From: Leptolyngbya sp. SIO4C5
Lineage (GTDB): Bacteria; Cyanobacteriota; Cyanobacteriia; Phormidesmidales; Phormidesmidaceae
Direction of reading: 5' to 3'
Assembly (NCBI GenBank): GCA_010671965.1
Contig: JAAHIC010000080.1
Span: 1 to 11,262, forward strand
DNA length: 11,262 nucleotides
How positions within the stretch are numbered: position 1 is the first letter of the stretch; each line of letters begins with the position of its first letter. The notes beneath the pieces were generated by a model. That model saw only the letters and a program-made list of their open reading frames with translations. It was not told the DNA's origin and searched no databases. Positions 1 to 6,914 of the stretch are shown here, piece after piece. Position numbers and translations under genes: made by a program.

Positions 1-153
1 TCCAGGGGGTAGGGCTAAGTCCAGTCAGAGTGAGTGTCATAGTCGTACCGTTGAAACGCTGTTAGGCTTTAAGCCTCTGCCGAGTTGTACTGCTGGCGGC
101 CGGAGAGGTATGCAATTGTCTACAGCGGATCTGCGGAAGTTTTCGGACATAGG
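1..153. other. Non-coding left edge
   Basis: I see no supported gene in this stretch. It holds one small hairpin (AGGCT-TTA-AGCCT near 65-77) and no recognisable RNA gene or promoter. It may be the far end of an intergenic region whose gene lies outside the window. Confidence 0.4.
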
Positions 154-184
154 AAAAAGCGATCGCCTGTAAAAAGCGATCGCT
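154..184 (-). terminator. Terminator of the DUF1232 gene, built from HIP1 sites
   Basis: Read on the minus strand this is the arm AGCGATCGC, a 9-base loop, the arm GCGATCGCT and then five T. The arms (158-166 and 176-184) pair perfectly over 9 bp. The hairpin lies 40 bases beyond the stop codon of the minus-strand DUF1232 gene, as expected for an intrinsic terminator. Each arm contains a full HIP1 octamer GCGATCGC, itself a palindrome abundant in cyanobacterial genomes, so two HIP1 copies have made a terminator. There is no T run on the plus strand, so it should act in one direction only. Confidence 0.75.
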
Positions 185-223
185 CAGCTTGTCTAATCGA
201 GGTGTCATGCTCCTAATTTCTGG

Positions 224-511
224 CTAATCCACCACCTCGATCACAGGCTTTTCAAACTGACTGCTCGTCTGGTTAGAGACTCGCTGGTTACGCTGATTGA
301 GAAACTCCATCGCTATCTGAGACACCTCAGACACCAGCAGCGTAATCAAAATGCCGTCGTCGATCCAGCCAATCACCGGAATGAAGTCGGGTGAGATATC
401 AATGGGGCTGATCAGATAGAGCAGCGTGCCGAAGACAATCAGCCAGCGATAGCGGGTATTGCGCAGGGTGTTGCGATACCACTTATAAAAAGCCTCAACC
501 AAATTTTGCAT
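224..511 (-). CDS. DUF1232 (YkvA-like) small membrane protein
   Basis: This 95-residue protein belongs to the DUF1232/YkvA family, whose biochemical role is not established. The diagnostic core is at residues 24-58: a hydrophobic stretch, then SPIDISPDFIPVIGWIDDG, matching the family pattern of a PiD-PDfiP motif followed by GyiDD. The hydrophobic segments around residues 23-38 and 52-66 suggest a small membrane-associated protein with the conserved acidic loop between them. The C-terminal 25 residues are polar and unconserved in character. The ATG at 511 is used because the conserved core begins soon after it. No clear Shine-Dalgarno sequence precedes it, which is common in cyanobacteria. The gene is alone on its strand here, diverges from the phosphohexomutase unit and is followed by the HIP1 terminator. 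Family assignment is firm; function is unknown. Confidence 0.88.
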   Translation of the reverse strand: MQNLVEAFYKWYRNTLRNTRYRWLIVFGTLLYLISPIDISPDFIPVIGWIDDGILITLLVSEVSQIAMEFLNQRNQRVSNQTSSQFEKPVIEVVD

Positions 512-543
512 CAGGGGTACCTGTGTTTCATATTTCTTTCATT

Positions 544-832
544 TTTATTATGGGGGTTATTCTTTTAAACAACGAGTGTAGAAACCCCGCGCCTAGGGGA
601 CGGTTGCTCCCACCTGGCATCGGCCCGTCCGTTATATGGGCTGGGAAACTGGAGAGGAATGAGTCCACGCAGTGGACATAGGCTGTGAGCCAAGCGGTTT
701 TAACCCTTGGCGGACAGGCGTTTCCTGTGATGTCCTAACTTCGGTAGCCTTAATTACTGCCGGGTCGAGGGCGGCGGGGCTTATGATAAACCGGAGTAGG
801 GACCATCCTTCAGCAGAGGCAAGGGAGCTGAC
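544..832 (+). other. Hairpin-rich leader upstream of the phosphohexomutase gene
   Basis: About 320 bases separate the DUF1232 gene from the phosphohexomutase start, and short reading frames across it look like chance. The stretch is rich in possible RNA stems. CCCC 585-588 can pair with GGGG 596-599 or with an upstream GGGG around 553-556. GGACGG 598-603 pairs with CCGTCC 625-630. GTCCAC 663-668 pairs with GTGGAC 672-677. GCCAAG 689-694 pairs with CTTGGC 706-711, with GG/CC continuing the stem inward. CGGTAG pairs with CTGCCG around 740-760 with one G-U pair. An AT-rich segment with a -10-like TATTCT (558-563) lies just before. It could be a structured 5' leader or a small RNA; I match it to no named family. 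The gene's likely ribosome binding site, AAGGGAG, is about 6 bases before the ATG. Confidence 0.3.
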
Positions 833-2368
833 ATGCAAAGCTTTGACTGGAAGAAGCTGCAAAACGGATCTGATATTCGCGGCGTGGCGCTGGAGGGCGT
901 GGCGGACGAAGCGGTTAACCTCACCCCCGCGATCGCCCAGCAGCTCGGTCAGGCTTTTGTCGCCTGGTTGTCGTCAAAGCTGGACAAAGCGGCTTCAGAG
1001 CTGACCATCTCGGTGGGGCGAGACAGTCGCCTGTCGGGGCCAGCCCTGATGCAGGCGGTGATGGACGGTATGGCGATCGCGGGGAGTCAGGTTTATGACT
1101 TTGGCCTGGCCTCGACGCCAGCCATGTTTATGAGCACCGTCACCCCCGGCTTTGACTGCGATGGCGCGATTATGCTCACCGCTAGCCACCTGCCGTTCAA
1201 CCGCAACGGACTGAAGTTTTTCACCGCTCAGGGAGGCTTAGGCAAGCCCGACATCAGCGAGATCTTGGCGCTGGCGGAGCAGGGCGAGCCGGTCACAGCC
1301 GCGGCCAAAGGTCCCATCGAACCGCGCGATTTCATCTCCGTCTATGCCGATCAGCTCGTTACTAAAATTCGCCAAACGGTGAACCATCCTGATAATTTTG
1401 AGCAGCCGCTACAGGGACTCAAAATTATCCTAGACGCGGGCAACGGCGCGGGCGGCTTCTATGCCAGCCAGGTTTTAGCGCCGCTGGGAGCTGATACCAC
1501 CGGCAGCCAGTTTTTAGAGCCAGATGGCACCTTCCCCAACCACGTCCCCAATCCCGAAGATAAGGCGGCTATGGCGGCCATCTGTCAGGCCGTGACAGAT
1601 AATCAGGCAGATTTTGGCATTATTTTTGACACCGATGTCGATCGCGGCGCGGCTGTAGATGCCTCAGGCCGAGAACTCAATCGCAACCGCCTAATTGCCC
1701 TCATTTCAGCCGTGGTTTTGCAGGAGCATCCCGGCTCTACCATCGTCACCGATTCGATTACCTCTGACGGCCTCACCCAGTTTATCGAGGCTGAGCTAGG
1801 GGGCGTCCATCACCGCTTCAAGCGGGGCTATAAAAACGTGATCAACGAGTCAGTGCGGCTGAACCAGACGGGGCAGGAATCCTGGCTGGCGATCGAAACT
1901 TCGGGTCACGGGGCGATGAAGGAGAACTATTTTCTCGATGACGGCGCTTATTTGGTGAGCAAGCTGCTGGCAGAACTGGCGAAGGCGCAGCTAGCGGGCA
2001 AGTCGCTGACTGACCTGATTGCCAAGCTGCAGGAGCCTGCCGAAAGCGAAGAATTTCGGCTGAAGATGGCGGCTGAGGACTTCAAAACTTACGGTCAGCA
2101 GGTGATTGAGCAGCTAGAAGCCTATGCGGCTAAGCAACCTGACTGGCAGGTAGTGCCCAACAATTACGAAGGCATTCGCATTTCCTGTCAGTCTGCGGCT
2201 GAGGACGGCTGGTTTCTGCTGCGGCTTTCCCTCCACGACCCGGTATTGCCGCTGAATGTGGAATCTAATGTCGAAGAAGGCGTGGCTTTGATAGCAGCGC
2301 GGCTTTTAGATTTCTTTCAAAAATTTGAGCGGCTGGATTTAAGCCAGCTCCGCCAGTTTTTGTCTTAG
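833..2368 (+). CDS. Alpha-D-phosphohexomutase, Slr1334-like (probable glucose-1,6-bisphosphate synthase)
   Basis: This 511-residue cytoplasmic enzyme is an alpha-D-phosphohexomutase. The family signatures are in order: the phosphoserine loop TASHLPFNRNG with catalytic Ser118, the Mg-binding loop DTDVDR (Asp266, Asp268, Asp270), and the sugar-specificity loop ETSGHGA (355-361). The C-terminal phosphate-binding loop, normally RxSGTEP, reads RLSLHDP (464-470), so the usual GTE is missing. This together with the N-terminus KLQNGSDIRG recalls Synechocystis Slr1334 rather than the main phosphoglucomutase Sll0726. Slr1334-type enzymes have been reported to make glucose-1,6-bisphosphate, the activator of phosphoglucomutase, using fructose-1,6-bisphosphate as donor; assigning that role here is inference. 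Length is about normal for the subgroup. The ATG at 833 follows a GGGAG-type site. The UPF0178 gene starts 17 bases after the stop, so the two are probably cotranscribed. Confidence 0.88.
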   Translation: MQSFDWKKLQNGSDIRGVALEGVADEAVNLTPAIAQQLGQAFVAWLSSKLDKAASELTISVGRDSRLSGPALMQAVMDGMAIAGSQVYDFGLASTPAMFMSTVTPGFDCDGAIMLTASHLPFNRNGLKFFTAQGGLGKPDISEILALAEQGEPVTAAAKGPIEPRDFISVYADQLVTKIRQTVNHPDNFEQPLQGLKIILDAGNGAGGFYASQVLAPLGADTTGSQFLEPDGTFPNHVPNPEDKAAMAAICQAVTDNQADFGIIFDTDVDRGAAVDASGRELNRNRLIALISAVVLQEHPGSTIVTDSITSDGLTQFIEAELGGVHHRFKRGYKNVINESVRLNQTGQESWLAIETSGHGAMKENYFLDDGAYLVSKLLAELAKAQLAGKSLTDLIAKLQEPAESEEFRLKMAAEDFKTYGQQVIEQLEAYAAKQPDWQVVPNNYEGIRISCQSAAEDGWFLLRLSLHDPVLPLNVESNVEEGVALIAARLLDFFQKFERLDLSQLRQFLS

Positions 2369-2385
2369 TTTTTGGCTAACGGACT

Positions 2386-2853
2386 ATGCAAATTTGGGTT
2401 GATGCCGATGCCTGCCCCAATGTGATTAAGGAGATTCTGTTTCGGGCGGCTAAGCGGGTACAGGTGTTGACAACGCTGGTGGCCAATCAGCCCCTACAGG
2501 TGCCCGCTTCGGCCTATATCGAGACGGTGCTGGTTGGTGCTGGCTTTAACCGGGCCGATAGCTACATTGTGGCCCAGCTTGAGCCGGGAGACTTGGTGAT
2601 TACGGCTGACATTCCGCTGGCGGCAGAGGCGATCGCCCAGGGAGCCTATGCCCTCAGTCCGCGCGGCGTCCTCTTCGATCAGGGTAATATCCGTGAGCGG
2701 CTCTCGCTGCGCAACTTTATGGAGGATCTGCGCAGCAGCGGTGTGGAAACGGGCGGGCCGCCAGCCTTCAGCCAGCGCGATCGCGAAGCCTTTGCCAACC
2801 AGCTCGATCGCTTTCTGGTCAAACACCGGCCCCCTTCCGAACCGGGCGGCTAA
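2386..2853 (+). CDS. UPF0178 (YaiI/YqxD, DUF188) family protein
   Basis: The 155-residue product is a full-length UPF0178 protein, a widespread family of unknown function that has been grouped with PIN-like domains on structural grounds. The N-terminal signature [14 protein letters not shown] (residues 3-16) is the family hallmark. The second acidic motif, [10 protein letters not shown] (70-79), and the central SPRG (91-94) and [10 protein letters not shown] (97-106) segments are also in place. The conserved aspartates (Asp6, Asp8, Asp75) would be the metal-binding candidates if the PIN-like relation is functional. It has no signal peptide or membrane segment, so it should be cytoplasmic. It begins 17 bases after the phosphohexomutase stop and probably shares its mRNA. 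The terminator-like hairpin at 3054-3080 would end that unit. The last dozen residues are low complexity. Confidence 0.9.
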   Translation: MQIWVDADACPNVIKEILFRAAKRVQVLTTLVANQPLQVPASAYIETVLVGAGFNRADSYIVAQLEPGDLVITADIPLAAEAIAQGAYALSPRGVLFDQGNIRERLSLRNFMEDLRSSGVETGGPPAFSQRDREAFANQLDRFLVKHRPPSEPGG

Positions 2854-3053
2854 AAATTGACGCCAAAGCTGCCGGAATTGCCAACGAGGCCAGTGTAGCT
2901 AGGTGGGTAATTATGCGGCGCGATCGCCAATCGTCTCAGGTTTATTCGCCCCAGAGGAAAGGCCCCCAGCAGCAAACGTATCCGTTTTTGTAACCCAAAC
3001 TTTTGCTGTCTGAGCTGCCCGCAAAATTAAACTATTCGCTCTCATCCCCCCGC

Positions 3054-3080
3054 ACCAGTGCTCAGCACTGGTCTCTTTTT
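3054..3080 (+). terminator. Intrinsic terminator or leader attenuator before the GUN4-WD40 gene
   Basis: Perfect 8-bp stem ACCAGTGC (3054-3061) and GCACTGGT (3065-3072) with loop TCA, followed by CTCTTTTT. It fits an intrinsic terminator for the phosphohexomutase-UPF0178 unit. However, it lies only 24 bases before the next start codon on the same strand. A second small hairpin, GAGGC-TCT-GCCTC (3083-3095), fills the gap up to the ribosome binding site. Unless the downstream promoter is squeezed into those 24 bases, the hairpin must lie in that gene's leader and act as an attenuator. Confidence 0.7.
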
Positions 3081-3104
3081 GTGAGGCTCTGCCTCGGAGT
3101 CACT

Positions 3105-5024
3105 ATGCGTATCAATCAAATTTCTTGGCTTGGCTTGATTGGTTTGGGTCTGTCCGTCGTTGCCCTCTCGCCCGCAGCGATCGCCCAAACATCCCCTCAC
3201 ACCGAGCAAAGTCCGTCTGTACCCGCTAGGCTAGAACCGATTGGCGAGTTTGGCGGCAGCTACGACCAGCTTCAGAGCTACCTGACGATTCAAGACTGGC
3301 AGGGCGCGGACGCTGAAACCCGCCGAATTCTGCAGCAGTGGGTTCACGCCGACGGCGATTTATACGGCATGCCCCAGTCCAGTGCCATTCCCGCTGAGGT
3401 GATTCGCCAGCTAGATCAGCTCTGGTCAGAGGCCAGCGGCGGTCGCTTTGGCTTCAGCGCGCAGCAGCGCCTTTGGCAGGAGATTGCCGCGCAGCAGATG
3501 GGCAACCCAAATGAGGCAGTCAAAGCCTTTGGCGATCGCGTCGGCTGGACCCGCACTACAGGCAGCGACTATGGCTTTATCGCCCCGGACTGGTTAGTCG
3601 AGCCAGAGCTGACCTTTAGCCTACAGGCCCCAGTCGGCCACCTACCCTGGACAGGCATCGACTGGCAAACGGTATCTGATATTGCCAGCGGTCACGGTTC
3701 GGGCTGCGGCAGCTGCACCATTGATGCTATGTACCTGCAGGGGGAGCGCTTCAACCGCTACCTGCCCGGCCTGTATCATCAGGTCAAGCTGGCCCTGACC
3801 GTGGCAGCACCCATCAGCTACAGCGACTGGCAAACGCCCCAGCTCCACCAGGAAATTGATCTCACCACCCTATATCCCGGCACCGTCTGCCCGGTCCATA
3901 CCCAGGCGCAGGCCGTCAGCCCTGACAGCCAGCTCCTAGCCGTTAGCAGCTATAGCTATGAGCGCTCTTGCAGCTTGGAAAACAACAGCACCCTAACGCT
4001 GTGGAACCTGGCTACCGGTGAGATGATTGCTCGTCTGGTAGCAGGTCAGGCAACTGAAGCCTTTGCCTACACGGGAACGCCCCAGGAGCCACCGACGGAG
4101 CCAGTCAATATGGTGGGAGACGTGGCCAACGCGATCGCCTTCACGCCCGATGCCCGGCTGGTGGCAGCGGGCCTGTCTGACGGGACGGTGAAGCTGTGGA
4201 ATGCCCAAACGGGCGCTGCGCTGCGCACCTTATCCGGTCACCAGTACGCGGTGCACGCGATCGCCATCAGCCCAGACGGTCGCACCCTGGCCAGCGCCAG
4301 CTCCGACCAAACCATCCGGCTGTGGAACCTGCAGACCGGCCAGCTCTTGCACAGCCTCAGCCTGGAGCCGTCTCAGGCCATTCCCCAAAGGCTGCAGTTT
4401 AGCCCCGATAGTCGCCGTTTGGTCAGCGTCACCTGGGCCAACAAAGTGCAGCTCTGGAATCCGGCCACCGGGCAGCTTATTCGCACATTCATGGACGCTG
4501 GCAGCCCGGTCGCTCAGCCCATGCCGGTAGCGTTTAGCCCCAACGGCCTGATTCTAGCCACTAGCGATGTTGATAACAGCGTCAAGCTCTGGAATGCGGT
4601 CAACGGGGCGCGAATGCTGACCCTGCGGGGCCATCAGGCCCCCGTGCGATCGCTGGCTTTTTTGCCGGACGGGCAGACGCTGGCTAGCAATAGCGAAGAT
4701 AATACGGTACGCCTGTGGAATCTACAGTCGCCTCAGCTCACCCGCGTTTTTGAGGCGGTCAACTTTGTGGCTCAGCCCCAAGCCACCTCGCTCAGCCTAG
4801 GAGAGCTGGCGGTGAGTCCAGACGGGCGATCGCTGGCAACCAGCGCCATTCTGCCCCCGACCGGGCAGGAGGCTCCCACCGCAGGGCTGAAGCTGTGGGA
4901 TATCTCCAGCGGTGAAGTGGTGACGGCTGTTCCAGGCGTATCTAGCTTCAGCTTCACGCCCGACAACCAGTTTCTGGTGACCTACGGGCCAACGCTGCGG
5001 ATCTGGCAGCCTGAGCAGCTTTAG
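3105..5024 (+). CDS. Exported GUN4-like domain / WD40-repeat protein
   Basis: With the start at 3105 this is a 639-residue protein. Residues 1-27 form a signal peptide (Arg, hydrophobic core, cleavage after AIA before Gln28). A GUN4-like domain covers about 50-190, shown by YDQLQSYL, DWQGADAETRR and LWSEASGGRFGFSAQQRLW (106-124). A CGSC motif (Cys201, Cys204) follows. From about 255 to the end are roughly eight WD40 repeats, each ending in a form of LWN (LTLWNL, VKLWNA, IRLWNL, VQLWNP, VKLWNA, VRLWNL, LKLWDI, LRIWQP), enough for one beta-propeller. True GUN4 binds porphyrins and stimulates Mg-chelatase in the cytoplasm or stroma; an exported copy must do something else, and porphyrin binding is untested. 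The reading frame extends up to a TTG at 3003, but the ATG at 3105 follows a CGGAG site by 5-6 bases and exposes the signal peptide. It converges with the next gene across 34 bases holding only a 5-bp GC hairpin (5039-5053). Confidence 0.85.
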   Translation: MRINQISWLGLIGLGLSVVALSPAAIAQTSPHTEQSPSVPARLEPIGEFGGSYDQLQSYLTIQDWQGADAETRRILQQWVHADGDLYGMPQSSAIPAEVIRQLDQLWSEASGGRFGFSAQQRLWQEIAAQQMGNPNEAVKAFGDRVGWTRTTGSDYGFIAPDWLVEPELTFSLQAPVGHLPWTGIDWQTVSDIASGHGSGCGSCTIDAMYLQGERFNRYLPGLYHQVKLALTVAAPISYSDWQTPQLHQEIDLTTLYPGTVCPVHTQAQAVSPDSQLLAVSSYSYERSCSLENNSTLTLWNLATGEMIARLVAGQATEAFAYTGTPQEPPTEPVNMVGDVANAIAFTPDARLVAAGLSDGTVKLWNAQTGAALRTLSGHQYAVHAIAISPDGRTLASASSDQTIRLWNLQTGQLLHSLSLEPSQAIPQRLQFSPDSRRLVSVTWANKVQLWNPATGQLIRTFMDAGSPVAQPMPVAFSPNGLILATSDVDNSVKLWNAVNGARMLTLRGHQAPVRSLAFLPDGQTLASNSEDNTVRLWNLQSPQLTRVFEAVNFVAQPQATSLSLGELAVSPDGRSLATSAILPPTGQEAPTAGLKLWDISSGEVVTAVPGVSSFSFTPDNQFLVTYGPTLRIWQPEQL

Positions 5025-5058
5025 ACGTGGTGGGCTGAGCCGCTCTGCGCGGCGCCAA

Positions 5059-6444
5059 CTATACTGGCAGGACTTTCCCCCGCAGTCCTGCCGGGGCTGC
5101 GAGGTGATAGCGGCCCAGCAGCGTCGGCAAAATGTCATAAATCTGCGCCTCTGAGAGTACCTGACCGTCCTGGGGCTGCTGCGGATCGTGGAAAATCATC
5201 AGGCCGTACTGGGCGTGATTGGCATCGTCCGGGCCAGTGTCGTTGTCAGTGGTGTAGAAAGCGCCGCTGCCCACGCTGCCCACTGAGCGCCAAGCCAGCC
5301 TGTCAAAGTAGGCAATTAGATCCGGGGCCAGGCCGCGCACTTTTTGATAAATCTGCTGCGGTCGAAAGATCTCAATGTTCAAAGATTCTCCTGCCGGGCC
5401 AGGCAGGACAGAGAGCTTTTCGATAATTTCATGGCGGGTGCTTTCATACTCGGCCATCGGCACGGTGCCCTGCGGCTCCCGCCCCTTGACGTTGAGAAAA
5501 ATCCGTCCGTAATAGCCACCTGCGCCCCAAGCCTTCGTCTGGCTCCAGTCCACTTCAACTTGATCTAAGGGCTGAAGCGCTGTTGGCGTTTCTTTTAGCA
5601 CTAGATAGCCCTCGGCAATCAGCCACTCATTCAGGCAAATCCCTCCCATCAGCGGCTGGGCTCCGTGGTCAGAGACGACCAGAACAGCCGTCTCTGGGCC
5701 GCACTGGGCCAAAAGCTGCCCCACCTGCTGATCCACATGGCAGTAGTAGTCGTGAATGGCGTTGGCAAAGGGGGAACCTGGCTCGTGCTGGGGATGGTTG
5801 GCGTCCATCGGCTTCCAGAAAGAGTGATGAATGCGATCGACGCCCATGTCTACCAGCATCAAAAAGTCGGGGTTGTCTTGGGCAATCAGCTTTTGGGCTA
5901 ACAGAAATCGCTGGTCGCAGAGGGTGTAGATATTGTCGAGAATGCGCTGTTTGTCTTCGGAGCGGAAGTGGGGTACATCTAGCAGAAAGTCGGGCATCCA
6001 GTCGAGGATTTGTCCGGCTAGCTCCGGCGGATGGGTAAAAGTGGCTTCGGTGTTGGGAGTCAAAAAGCACGACACCAGTGAACCGTTGACCGGATAGGGG
6101 GGAGAGGTCCCCGGAACCCCTAGCACCGCCACCTTCCAACCCGCTTCGCCCAAAATGTCCCACAGGCGCGGCACCCGCACTGCCCGACCATCCGAGATTG
6201 CCATTGAGTCATAGCCCCGGTTCTGACGGTTGCGAAAGCCGTAAATTCCCAGCTCACCCGGATCTCGGCCGCTGGTCATGCAGCTCCAGGCCGGTACGGT
6301 AATAGCGGGAATGCTGCTCTCCAATTGCCCGTAGCTGCCCTGGGCCATCAGCCGCGACAGGTTGGGCAGGTCTGACCGCCAGCGGTCAAACACCAGAGAC
6401 GGTTCCATGCAGTCGAGGCCAATAATGATCAGGCGAGGAGACAT
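5059..6444 (-). CDS. Alkaline phosphatase superfamily phosphodiesterase/nucleotide pyrophosphatase-like hydrolase
   Basis: The 461-residue protein is a cytoplasmic member of the type I phosphodiesterase/nucleotide pyrophosphatase branch of the alkaline phosphatase superfamily (COG3379-like). The two-metal site can be followed in order: Asp11 in IIIGLDC, the nucleophile Thr49 in PAITVPAWSCMTSG, Asp203 and His207 in VDMGVDRIHHSFW, Asp259-His260 in VVSDHGAQ, and His410 in DDANHAQYG near the C-terminus. All expected ligands are present, so it is probably active. The substrate, a phosphodiester or phosphomonoester, cannot be read from sequence. There is no signal peptide. The ATG at 6444 starts directly into a beta strand carrying Asp11; no clear Shine-Dalgarno is seen. 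A palindromic repeat begins about 6 bases upstream of the ATG and forms the gene's leader or promoter region. It converges with the GUN4-WD40 gene, with no strong terminator between them. Confidence 0.87.
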   Translation of the reverse strand: MSPRLIIIGLDCMEPSLVFDRWRSDLPNLSRLMAQGSYGQLESSIPAITVPAWSCMTSGRDPGELGIYGFRNRQNRGYDSMAISDGRAVRVPRLWDILGEAGWKVAVLGVPGTSPPYPVNGSLVSCFLTPNTEATFTHPPELAGQILDWMPDFLLDVPHFRSEDKQRILDNIYTLCDQRFLLAQKLIAQDNPDFLMLVDMGVDRIHHSFWKPMDANHPQHEPGSPFANAIHDYYCHVDQQVGQLLAQCGPETAVLVVSDHGAQPLMGGICLNEWLIAEGYLVLKETPTALQPLDQVEVDWSQTKAWGAGGYYGRIFLNVKGREPQGTVPMAEYESTRHEIIEKLSVLPGPAGESLNIEIFRPQQIYQKVRGLAPDLIAYFDRLAWRSVGSVGSGAFYTTDNDTGPDDANHAQYGLMIFHDPQQPQDGQVLSEAQIYDILPTLLGRYHLAAPAGLRGKVLPV

Positions 6445-6450
6445 AAGTTA

Positions 6451-6565
6451 AGTCTGATTATCTATGAGACGCATTTCGACTCCGCTCAATGCTCGATCCG
6501 TTATTAGGCAGAGGGTTGAGCGAAGTCGTTCACGAAGTGTCTCCCGAAGGGAGAAAACCCGGCAA
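6451..6565. repeat. Palindromic repeat, copy 1 (interrupted)
   Basis: This copy matches the repeat at 6731-6815 almost base for base from the AGTCT start through GAAGTCG. Its arms are TTTCGACTCCGCTCAA (6474-6489) and TTGAGCGAAGTCG (6516-6528). After the right arm it is interrupted by 25 foreign bases (6529-6553) and then resumes with AAAACCCGGCAACC, matching AAACCCAGCAACC in copy 2. It lies about 6 bases upstream of the phosphodiesterase start codon, so it is part of that gene's leader or promoter. Such mobile palindromic elements (REP- or MITE-like) are common in cyanobacteria; no transposase is present here. Confidence 0.75.
6529..6553. repeat. Small palindromic repeat nested in copy 1
   Basis: These 25 bases are absent from copy 2 and consist of two mini-hairpins with GAA loops: CAC-GAA-GTG (6531-6539) and CTCCC-GAA-GGGAG (6541-6553). 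The composition recalls the short palindromic repeats of Nostoc-type genomes (CGTCTCC...GGAGA-type elements). It looks like the insertion of one repeat family into another. No clear target duplication is visible. Confidence 0.55.
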
Positions 6566-6730
6566 CCTCAGCGGTTTAGCAATACCCACCTGTGTCCTGA
6601 CAAAGAGGGCGATCGCTATATTGTTTCATCATGACGCATCCTCGCAGCTTGGCGACTGAGGCTTTATGTTTTAGAAAAAACGAGCCACGGCGCAGCTAAA
6701 CCCAGGCAGCAGTGAGGTGTTAAGTAAATC
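6566..6730. other. Non-coding spacer between the two repeat copies
   Basis: I find no gene or RNA family here. It carries one HIP1 octamer near 6610. The words GTTAAGT occur just before both repeat copies (6447 and 6719), so the repeat unit, or what was copied with it, may extend slightly further left than the AGTCT boundary used here. Confidence 0.4.
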
Positions 6731-6815
6731 AGTCTAATTGTTTAGACGCATTTCGACTCCGCTCAATGCTCGATCCGTTATTGGCAGAGGGTTGAGCGAA
6801 GTCGAAACCCAGCAA
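6731..6815. repeat. Palindromic repeat, copy 2 (intact)
   Basis: The intact copy has a left mini-hairpin GTCTAA-TTGT-TTAGAC (6732-6747). A large hairpin follows: TTTCGACTCCGCTCAA (6751-6766) against TTGAGCGAAGTCGAAA (6792-6807), 16-base arms around a 25-base loop. There is one mismatch on the plus strand that becomes a G-U pair on the minus strand, so a minus-strand RNA would fold fully paired. Same orientation as copy 1, about 280 bases apart. It encodes nothing, and I infer that it is a mobile non-autonomous repeat. Confidence 0.75.
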
Positions 6816-6849
6816 CCCAAATTGGACTTGATTTGATCCTCCTACTTAT

Positions 6850-6887
6850 TTCTCGCTCCCTGGTCGAGTGAGAGAGCGAGAATTTTT
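6850..6887 (+). terminator. Unassigned intrinsic terminator
   Basis: Perfect 9-bp stem TTCTCGCTC (6850-6858) and GAGCGAGAA (6874-6882), loop of 15, then five T. In form it is a good plus-strand terminator, but no plus-strand gene lies between 6445 and 6850. It may end an unseen small RNA, or block read-through towards the 3' end of the minus-strand small gene at 6915. Confidence 0.6.
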
Positions 6888-6914
6888 CGCGATCTGCTGC
6901 GGGCGACGGCGGGT

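Noticed and set aside
581..600. CCCCGCGCCTAGGGG resembling the right end of an IS200/IS605 element or omega-RNA
   Set aside because: There is no TnpA or TnpB remnant nearby and the match is only a short GC hairpin.
632..1004. Two short frames over the leader (minus 632-862, plus 672-1004)
   Set aside because: No recognisable protein features, and the plus frame overlaps the phosphohexomutase in another frame.
3003..3104. TTG start giving 34 extra residues on the GUN4-WD40 protein
   Set aside because: It would translate through the terminator hairpin and bury the signal peptide; the ATG at 3105 has a ribosome site and a proper export signal.
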